Shown here: positions 55,487-64,000 of the stretch, piece after piece
How the letters are laid out: each line of letters starts with the position of its first letter
How positions within the stretch are numbered: position 1 is the stretch's first letter
Assembly (NCBI GenBank): GCA_008508345.1
Contig: QNGE01000110.1
Span: 235,913-299,912 of the forward strand
From: Paragonimus westermani
Lineage: Eukaryota > Platyhelminthes > Trematoda > Plagiorchiida > Troglotrematidae
DNA: 64,000 nt
Direction of reading: 5' to 3'
Notes under the pieces: generated by a model
What the model was told of the DNA's origin: nothing
Seen by the model: only the letters and a program-made list of their open reading frames with translations
The model's database searches: none
Made by a program: the position numbers and the translations under genes

Positions 55487-58400
55487 ACCTGAGCATTTTT
55501 TAGACTCCGAGCATTTACATCTTTTTGATAACGTTTTTATCACCATTTTTATTCCAACATTTATTGTCGCACCTTTGCCGTCTTGTTGGTCGCTGTAACG
55601 TTGTCGATCAAACTTCCCACTCTTTTGCCGAATCGTCTTGAAAGACGTTAACTTCCGTCCTTGTTCTGTTTTGCCACTAATATGATCGCATATCCCCGGG
55701 CGCACTTGTATATTGCAATACCTGAATGAAGTTGTATCCGACTTGCGTTATTCGTTTTTAATATCCCATTCGGAAGGATCGTAATTTCGGCTTCCACGTT
55801 GGTTGGACGCCTGTGTTTTTTTTTTCATGGAGAGTTCCCAACTGCTGTCCCTTTGATGCCGGCACACCCGATCACTTGTTGGAGAGTGACGTTAGGTGTC
55901 ACGACTAGAGTGGAGGGACGTGTGGTCGTGCGTGGATCCCTGGGACCGCTCTGTCGCATCTTCCAGTTGGTCCCGTGAATCCGGCAAATTTGTTCAGCTC
56001 AGCAGGCCGGTGGTTTGCCTGGTTGCTATCTGTTAACTGTCACTCAGCTACCGGTATGCAGTGTCGGGAGAGGGCAACCCGCTCCACACAGATTGAAGGG
56101 TATTTGGGCGACGCACCTGCTTTTTAGGGTTGGATTTAAAACAATTAGTGTGTGGGACCGATGGAGTTCTGCTTCACTCACTCCGCTTACCTTTGGGATC
56201 CGTTGCCTTGGACGAAACCCCCTAGAATTAGTTCTTTGGTCATCTGATGCGTCCCCATCCGAATTGTCGGGTGGTGGGTTCCAACCATTTCCATGATCGG
56301 TGGGGTCGCGTCGGTCAGTGCCGGGCGGTGTCTGCACTAGCGTCCCGGACCTACGTTTTGCGGGTGGTTGGACGCGTTCCACTCGCTGGGAGTAGTGAAG
56401 ATTGTTCTGGCTTGTTAGCCTCGGGTAGGCGCTCGAAGGGATAACCGTTCTATGAAACCGGTTAACAGTGCCGTCTTTATCGTACGCCCTGACCGGCAAG
56501 CTGCTCTGACAAGTACTGTAAAGTCTGGAGCTTGACGCCTGTTTTGTCAGACACTTTGATCTACGGTCCCAGCACCGTCGTTCATTTGGGATGGTCTCAC
56601 CTCAGGGTCAAGCTGGAATGGGAATCACTGAGATACAGTGCGTAGCAATGTTTGCTCGTCTGCATCCCAGTGAATGATTGCTTATGCGCTATCCCACTCA
56701 ATGCACTGGTCAAACTCTGTTAACCGGGAGATTGTACGTTCGCGTCGGCATATGCTCCAACGAGCAGCCGGGTGAATGCTACGATGACAATCTGATGCAT
56801 GCCAAACATCATGCTGGCCGGTGGGTTTAGTGGTTGGCCTTTCTCCGGAAGAGCAGTGGTTGGGTAAGACTGGTGTCTGTGCCCAACGCATTCATAATGG
56901 TGAAGGACTGCTGCAACTGTGCACATGATGGCGATCTTGAGGCCGGTTTTCACGTGCAAGTTTTCGTAGTATTTTAATAGGTTTGGGAAACAATGTTGGC
57001 CGCCTTGTAGTGCGTGACTCCATTGATGCCATGGTATCGCATGATTGTTTTACCAGCCTACCTAGTGTATCAAGTCGATCTGGAAGGCACATATTTACGC
57101 TTCTTCACTGTCGGACATGCGAGTAGTCAACCCCCAAATGTCGATACTAATTGAAGTTATTGCGTGATAAAAGCTAACAATAGTCAACAGCCAGTTGCGT
57201 TTCAGATGATGCTCAGATAAACCGCTGTCCATTGATCAGCGTCTAGTTCACAGATAGGTTGTCTACGCACACATCGGTTCGTTCGTAACATTGAGCCCAG
57301 CGAGTCTGTGACGGCCGAGTCACAGGTCGGCGATTTTTATGGGGCATGGTGGACCATAACCTCAGTGAAAACTGAGGCTTGCTTTCGCGTGTATGAACAA
57401 ATGTGTTACAATTCAAAATATCTCTAGTTGGCGACGTTTAAGTGTTTTTATGAACGGGCCGTCCGATCATGATTTGTGCCTTTACAGCTACACACTAAAG
57501 CGATGACAACCTGTTCATCATATCCATCATTTCGTGTGATTGACCCTGAACGTAAGACTTGTTCCATAGTTAATTGCTGTACTTGTAGCACTGAGGTTGT
57601 AGTGACTTGGAGACACTAATTAGGTGTACTATGTGTAAACTGCTTCCAAAAATGTTAGTGTGTACGTCAGGGCTGCCTGGTAAGCGTGGCCGCGTTCATT
57701 TGGTGTATAACCAAGGGAACCGAGACGGGTGGCCGAGAGTAGCGCAGTGATTAGGTGGGGACTATGTTGCCCATACACGGAACCAACGCGCGAGCGATAT
57801 GACGAAACGATAATGCAACGAGACGGAAAGCAAGCGCGTGACATGTGTCGTGCGTTCGAGTGCGTGGCCACAACATAGCTCAGTTGCGGTGTGAACTGGT
57901 GGATCTTCGTGTCAACATACCAGGTCACCATCCAAAATTTCTGTGACGTGTGCCTGATAGCCGTCCAGACCAGAGAACAGCGGTCTTTTCTGGTACCACG
58001 AGACGTACGATGAAAGTACTAAACGACGTCGATCATCATGTAGGTGTCAAGTTAAAAAACATTTAAGCTGTCATACGGACGCGTCTCAGCGACGACAGCC
58101 ACAGGCCAACCACGAACCAATCGCATTCTCTTTCCGAAGGATTTAACCTCCATACTGAACTTCCCAGACAGTACAGAAGTATAAGTTGGTGTCATCCCGC
58201 ACTCAACAACGGATTCGCGATTGGAGTATGGCAGTATACTCCGGGTCGCAAGTGATGTGGGTGAATCTCCCACATAGTTTCATTCCAGATAGGGTGAGTT
58301 ACCCAAATAGCAATAATTCAAAAGACAACGAACAGCTCAATACTATGTATATTGCCACGACAGAGAAAAAGCAATTGTACAGCCAGCAGACCTCCTGCGT

Positions 58401-58529
58401 GTGGCGCGCGGAATGGAAAAGTGAACAATTCCCAATTAGCGGAAATAGGACATACCATGGGGCTAAACAAACGCCCTGATCGGAACTGTCAAAATTCACA
58501 ACAAAATACCAACGAAAGCTAAGCCATTC
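55487..58529. other. 3' flank and about 3 kb without a clear gene
   Basis: No canonical AATAAA was found soon after the stop. At 56044-56499 (-) a 151-codon open frame exists; its low-complexity Pro/Arg/Ser content and lack of a domain suggest a dispersed repeat rather than a gene. At 57629-57931 (-) another open frame of 100 codons has no motif; on + this segment carries a tRNA-A-box-like AGTAGCGCAGTGATTAGG near 57732, but no B box at the right distance. Confidence 0.4.
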
Positions 58530-60961
58530 TAAGAGGTCTCTACAGCGGTAGGCCTATTGAAACGTTCGGCCGCGCACCATTGAGTCTAGATCTTGGTATC
58601 CTCCGTGATTTTCGCTAACTTTTCCTTGTAGCTGATATTCTTCCTATTGGTGTCCATTTACTCCGACGTTTCGACTTGCTGGTTGACTCACGTCAATCAC
58701 GTCTAATTAATACCTCAACAAAACTCGACGTTCGGGGTTGGCCGTCACACACGGCTGCGATCAGCCCGATGCTATCCAATCCCGTAGCTCGTGAGCCTTA
58801 TAGAAACTCCCAGTCTGAATCGCCACAGTTGACTTGACATGCTCAGGAACTACCGGTTGTGACAGTCGATTACGCGAATCGCGTCGACACATCGGGGCAC
58901 CAACTATCTGGAGATAGAACAGCTCCGTCGGCCAAGTACCTGAATCTTGGACGCGCCTCTATGCATTTACCTGAAGGGATGGTCATTTTTGACACTTCGG
59001 AGAATATCCCTCGCCGGTGTAGGGTTCAGACGGGCTATGGTCGATCAATTACGAAAAACGCAACGAGTAGACGAGAAATATATTGCTGACACGTAAAATC
59101 GACGAGAGCGAGATAAAACGTCAACACAGCAAAACGTCACGCGAGCAGGCACCGGAGCAGAAACGTTCGAGTGCGCGGGTGGTCTGCCGGTAACCATACT
59201 CGTTCAAACAAAAGTTTAAACGCATACAAAATGTGGTGGAAGGGAGAGAGTACAAATGCTAACTGTAACTTCAACACAGTTAGCCATAAACAAATAGGGT
59301 CGCTACACCGGTTTATTCTGTTGGCTTTTTACCGGCCTGTCTTTAAACGGTACACAACGTGCCGCATCCAGATGTACACTTCACGATCACGTATGCCACC
59401 AAACGTTTTATCTGGTTCAGTATCATTTGCGTCATCCGCCGTTTGCCTAAAGCGTACATCAGATGTCAACGATCCAAAATTCACTGTTACACTCGTTTCT
59501 GATCTTTGACACATCCGGGTTACCAGTGCACAGTCATCCACCTCGCTTAGCTCTTGATAAGCTAAACGTTGATCAAGCCGGGTTTGAACATGTTTCAGAT
59601 TAGCATTATCCGTCTGCCCAATTGTCTGTGGGCGTCGTCATTGCATATGATGCCAAAAGCGACTGACACCCATGTGGCAACTACCAGACATTTAATAACG
59701 CAAACCACACTTAGTGGATATTCAATTCTTTACTCTGGACTTGGCAGCCAACCTGTTCGGAGTGTAAGTATTCACCAAAATTGACCTGTCACGCACTTGC
59801 AACCGGATTCCAGCAGCCTCCAAGAATAACCCGAGGACAGCAATCATAACACACGCCATTTAGTCTTGCCAACGATGCTCATACTTTCCAACGTTTTATT
59901 CATAATGCCTGCTGTAGGCTAGACAGTGCTTACCCGCACTTGGATATCTTGGTCGTTGGCTCATCACAGGAAAAACTGTGCGTACACTTGCGTTCATTGT
60001 TCGACCGTTCGTCGCCTCATGGGGTGACAGTACACTTAGCTAGGCGTGAACTTCTTAAGCCACAGTGGGATCGTACCCTTCACTGACAGTTGGTTACCGG
60101 GAGCCCATATTTTTAAACTTCGTCGTTTGGATGTTTCAATCAATTTTATCCTGTTTCATCCCTACTTGTATCTATCCAATGCAGCCGCCCACCGAATTGT
60201 CTAGAGGCAATGTAGGGGGCATTTTCGATTACAGCTGCCACACAAAATTCCGTTATCAAGTTAAAAATAGCTGTCGCCAATATAGCACCGTTCTCGCTTT
60301 ACCATCCGTCTATATCGTTAAAGTTAACCGTGGATGCATCAGAGGTGACCATTGGAACGTTTCTGCAGCAGCAACTCGCTGATGACTGGTGCCCCGCTAG
60401 CGTTTTTCTGTAAGCGTTTGCAACGAACCGAGTTGCGATGTAGTGCTTTCGGAAAAGAACGATTGGCTGTATATCTCGATATCCGCTATTTTTGATACGT
60501 CCTTGAAGATGGGAGTTTTATCGTCTCAAGACATCGTAAGCCGTTAACGTATGCCCTTTGTTGGACACCCAGCAGGTACTATCTCAGGAAGGCCTCATGT
60601 GTAGACTACATCGGTCAGTCGACGACCGATGCCCATCACATTGCAGGTATTTCGAGTCCAGTCGTCGATGCCGCTGTGCATCGCTGCTTCAACGAGCACG
60701 GTAGACAGTTAAGCCGATCTCGCAACGATCACGGTGCCAAAGATCAGCGATTCTGAGACGGAACCACTCCGTTGGGTAAGTTCCGTTAAACTAGAGCGCG
60801 TCTTTATACACTCGTCCGAAAGGACAATTTATGACATTTCAGAAAACACCCCTCTCCCGGTTATTCTGCGGGCTCTACGCTGCCGAATTTTTCGAAACGT
60901 TGCGCAATGTCTCACCCAGGCACATCCCCAATTGTCAAGATGGTCACCGAGCGTTTTACGG
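58530..60961 (+). pseudogene. Gypsy copy A: protease to integrase zinc finger, decayed
   Basis: The protease tail is at 58550-58760 (GRPIETFGRAPLSLDLGILRDF, then in other frames LLVDSRQSRLINTSTKLDVRGW). The RT start is at 59600-59710 (CLWASSLHMMPKA). The QRF-H-A-RLDSAYPHLDILVVGSSQE segment at 59895-59975 covers the catalytic box, where YIDD is replaced by YPHLD. RNase H starts at 60320 (LTVDASEVTIGTFLQQQL) and continues to 60700. An integrase leader lies at 60800-60960 (TIYDISENTPLPV, SHPGTSPIVKMVTERF), cut where copy B begins. Many stops. Confidence 0.75.
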
Positions 60962-61149
60962 TGACCTGGGGATAACTCCTGTCTGTCTGTTGTGCGATAT
61001 GTAAACTCCTCCTCAAAATCCTAGTTCACGCTGTACATAGGATCGTAAGGACCTTTGCGTGCCGTCTCTGTTGAAAGTGACCGTGTTTATTTGTTCGCAT
61101 GCTTATCGACCTATGCGTGTCAGTTGTGTCACACTCACTTCCGGCTTGC

Positions 61150-62770
61150 CGCATCACTTCGACGTGAACGCTGCCACCAGTATAGTCGTAGACGCATCCG
61201 ACACAGTACCGTACCGCAAGTTTTCGTTGATATACTCTGGAGACCACTCTTATTTTCCTCCAGACGCTTTCTGCCAGCAGGAACTAAGTGCAGCACTTTC
61301 GGTAGTGAGTTACCAGGTATCTACTCGGCCGTTCGCCTCTTTCGATACGCTCTCGCAGGTCACCATTTCATGATTTTAACCGATCACAAACCGCTAGTGC
61401 ATGTCTTCCCTAATCGTTCCGACCATCACATGCCGTCTGGATTTCATCCCGCAGTTTTCGACGGACTCCTGTGGCAGCGGTATCACTGTGGATTATGCTC
61501 TATCACGCGCATCAGCACTTGTTGGCCACCATGCTACCGAGTTATCTACTATGGTGGACGCACACCGTATGGAGAATGATTTCCGCGTGTCTTTTCAGCA
61601 CACACCGTTGCGCCTCGTGGATCTACCGTTGCCGACGGCACCCGGGATGGTTTGTACGACACTTCGGCTGGACACCCCTGTCCAGCCGTGCTCTCAAACT
61701 CTCGACGTCGCATGCCCAACAGGCCACGTGGTATTGCCCATCCCAGCATCCGGACCACGACCGAACTTGTTTCCGATAGGTAAGTCTCGTCCGGTTTGAA
61801 AAAGAATCTTCGCGCCTGGTAAAGATCTTGCTTAGAATGCCAACAAACTAAGGGTCGCCGTCACACGTCGACTCCGACCAACCGATACCCTTTGATCACC
61901 GCTCGATTCGCGCACCCCCATATCAATGTAGATCCTCTGCCACGATGGTAGATCGCTCTACACGATGAACAGAGGCCGTCCCTGTACCCGAAGACCGTAA
62001 CGCGCACATTCATTGAGCGTTGGGTAACATCTCACTGTTGCCCGGCCACGATGAAAACCGATCGCTGCCTCCAATTCGAAGGCGGTCGCTTTGCGGAAAC
62101 GTTGAACACGCTTGGATGCTATCGTACACACACTATTGGGTACGACTTAGCTGTAGACGAAGTGTTCGAACGCTTTCATGGAAGACCAAAAGCAACCCTC
62201 ACCTCTTTCGACGCAATCTGTTGAGCAGAAGCCCTGCCAATGATTTCGCTCGGCATCCGCGAGACTCTCAAGGTTAACCTCCACGCTTCCAGCGCCAGAC
62301 CGCTTTACGGCAACTGCTACGTTTTCCTGGGGGTCACTTATCGTCCACCGCAGACGCTCTCCGACATGATACTTTCTGTACCAGGAAACTCGCATCGCAT
62401 ATGCACCTACAAAGCCGCAAGTTATTTTTCTCAACGACCTCTGCGACTGAGCACACGTGTTTGTTCACTTGGACGGCTTCCGACGCTCTTTCAATTGACC
62501 ATACGAAGGTCCGTTAAAGGTACTTCAGCGGAAGGATCGCTTCTATGTACTCGAGCGTAGGCGTATTTGAGATACGGTTAGCATTGACCATTTGAAGTCT
62601 GGTTACTTTATGCAGATTAAGGAAGCCTTTAACGCTCTCCCGCAGTCCGTGGCCAGACCCTTAATCGCCTCTTAACAACCAAGCCCCAGCGCACCGCCCT
62701 CAACAAACGCCATTGCCTCGCCAATGACGCCAGCACCTACTGTAACAAGTTCGGATCGTAAGGTGCATTG
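61150..62770 (+). pseudogene. Gypsy copy B RNase H and integrase
   Basis: RNase H: VVDASDTVPYRKF (61180-61220), then FFSRRFLPAGTKCSTFGSELPGIYSAVRLFRYALAG and ILTDHKPLVHVF in the frame of 61055-61579. The linker is at 61540-61690 (VDAHRMEND, LRLVDLPLPTAPG, VCTTLRLDTP). Integrase: CLECQQTKGRRH at 61825-61865, MKTDRCLQFEGGRFAETL (second Asp) at 62050-62105, VDEVFERFHGRPKATL (catalytic Glu region) and ALPMISLGIRETLKVNL at 62230-62280. The C-terminal strand reads TVSIDHLKSGYF near 62570-62610. At least five frame changes occur. Confidence 0.8.
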
Positions 62771-63536
62771 TTGTTTTGTTCCCCTCAGCGCCAAAAAATA
62801 AAAATATCCCAAACAATTCTACAAAGCACAAAATTCCAAACACTTGGAAAGTATGTCGGCAAAACCTCGTAAGATCAGAAGTAACGATGTGACGAGCAAT
62901 TGTTTCCGATCAAAACATTCGCGTCTGCCAGCCTGGTGCTGAAGCTACTATATCCGTTGATGACCAGTGGGTTCTTGGATTTACGTAACTGTCGGAAAAA
63001 TTGCATAAAATCAGAAGTGACGATGTGGCGAACAACAAATGTTTTCGATCAGGCTTGCGGAGACGAATGTTTTGATCGAATTTTTGATTGAAATAAAATG
63101 TTCGTTGATTCTGAAATACTAAAAAAGCGCCCGATTCACGTCCTCGTCTTTCACGTCTCACCAAGTGAGTTTGCCATTTATCTGTGCGCCTAACCTCACC
63201 TCTCTTGTTTTGCGTTCGCATCTGTTCGATCAAGTTCGGGGTCGGTCGAAATTCGCAACTCGAAAACACCTTCGTACAATCCGTGTGTTCTCCACCCCAG
63301 GACTGTAACGCGCAAACGTTCTCTCCCGCTCGTTTCGACACCGTTGGAGAGAACACTCGAGCGAGGACTCGCTAGGAACTGTCGGCATTAGTACTTCTCC
63401 ATCTGTGGCGTTTGGGAATTGCAATTCTAATCGTGAGCTCGTGCGGTATGAACCGGACAAGGCTAAGGGTGGCTGGCCGTAGTTGGTCCTCACGTAGATC
63501 TACAGGCTACGTTCTCAGCGCTCTTTTGGAGGGGGC
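62771..63536 (+). other. 3' non-coding part of gypsy copy B
   Basis: No domain seen. A 28-bp direct repeat (62873-62900 and about 63006-63035, word ATCAGAAGT-ACGATGTG-CGA-CAA) and an inverted word ATCAAAACATTCG/GAATGTTTTGAT (about 62911 and 63068) mark a small secondary structure or insertion. It ends in the purine tract before the LTR. Confidence 0.45.
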
Positions 63537-64000
63537 TGTGTAGTGACCTGAAGATAACTCCGGTCTATTTGTACGATATGTGAGATTCTTCCCAAAATCC
63601 TAGTCCACATTGTACATAGGATCGTAGGGACCTGTGCGTGTCGTCTGTTTGTTGAAAGCGACCGCGTTTGTTTGTTTGCATGCTTGTCTCCCTACGCATG
63701 CACATTACGCTATGCACTTCCGGCTCGTTCGCGTAGTCGACGGTCAGATCCTGAACCTCCTTTGTTATTTCCGCGTATCGGTGTCGTCTGGTGTTGGTCG
63801 AGACCTGTTGTAACTTTCGTACAATATACGTTGGGTCTCTCAGTTATATGTTTTTGATGAACAGATTGGGAATAACACAGCGTTACGAGCAAGTTGTAAT
63901 ACTTATTTATTTTATTTCGCACCTGACATTTATTACGCATACCCAGGAAACGTTAATTTATTGCACGTCCGCAGTAGAGTTTTGTCTGGCTCAATATCAG
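63537..64000 (+). repeat. Probable gypsy 3' LTR, incomplete at window end
   Basis: Starts TGTAGTGACC right after a purine tract. Its first about 185 bases match 60962-61147, and an inner segment (63855-63903) matches 17816-17864. No end was seen within the window. Confidence 0.6.

Larger units (their letters stand above)
60958..64000 (+). mobile_element. Gypsy copy B, nested in copy A and internally deleted
   Basis: A 186-bp piece (60962-61147) that matches the start of the probable 3' LTR (63544-63726) is followed at once by RNase H, integrase and a 3' region ending in a purine tract (TTTTGGAGGGGGC, 63522-63534) and TGTAGTGACC. The simplest reading is a partial 5' LTR joined to mid-pol by an internal deletion, then the intact 3' side. 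The 3' LTR runs off the window. Confidence 0.6.

Noticed and set aside
56044..56499. 151-codon minus-strand ORF as a host gene
   Set aside because: Low-complexity Pro/Arg/Ser composition, no start context, domain or splice pattern; more like a dispersed repeat.
57629..57931. tRNA-derived SINE or 100-codon gene
   Set aside because: An A-box-like word occurs near 57732, but the nearest B-box-like word is over 100 bp away and no tail was seen; the reverse-strand frame has no motif.
1..64000. CRISPR arrays, rRNA, bacterial operons
   Set aside because: No regularly spaced short repeats, no rRNA-like stretches and no clustered same-strand intact genes; everything fits a repeat-rich animal genome.

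Overview
The window looks like repeat-dense nuclear DNA from a flatworm (Platyhelminthes), most likely a digenean trematode. This is inferred from the repeat set: CR1-like, Ty3/gypsy, BEL/Pao, R2-like, Merlin-like and hAT/CACTA-style remnants, nearly all mutated. It is also inferred from one host gene with 34-37 bp introns. Nothing bacterial or viral in layout is present: no operons, rRNA, tRNA or CRISPR array was found.

Layout. 0-9 kb: a 45-bp perfect inverted repeat, two decayed CR1-like LINEs on +, and a decayed gypsy RNase H/integrase. 9-15.6 kb: no recognisable gene, but a MITE with 67-bp terminal inverted repeats, a 30-bp palindrome and two diverged duplications. 15.6-23.1 kb: a minus-strand CR1-like LINE, a minus-strand DNA-transposon transposase, an old R2-like 3' fragment, an old BEL LTR and a Merlin-like transposase tail. 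23.2-27.9 kb: a minus-strand R2-like LINE with an intact 750-aa RT plus restriction-like endonuclease ORF, sitting between two 232-bp direct repeats. 29-30.8 kb: a decayed gypsy pol; 30.8-34.7 kb is silent.

34.7-48.1 kb is the most unusual part. It is a tandem, LTR-sharing array of BEL/Pao units. The first unit is a long BEL copy that lacks its RT core. Its pol is split by an antisense 2.5-kb block made of the C-terminal coding part of a host CAMSAP/Patronin gene (coiled coil plus CKK domain) fused to a gypsy integrase zinc-binding domain. The next two units are nearly identical 2.7-kb BEL-gag/gypsy chimeras. All three copies share the same stop codons and frameshift, so they were multiplied as DNA after the element died.

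48.1-54 kb: a LINE endonuclease fragment, then a 4.7-kb gypsy element with 184-bp LTRs that carries a nested solo LTR in its RT. 54.5-55.5 kb holds the one convincing host gene: four phase-consistent exons coding a 147-aa acidic, prothymosin-like nuclear protein. 55.5-58.5 kb has no clear gene. 58.5-64 kb: two gypsy copies, one nested in the integrase of the other and running off the end of the window.

Apart from the acidic-protein gene, the coding sequences seen are parasitic DNA or captured fragments and do not form a pathway.
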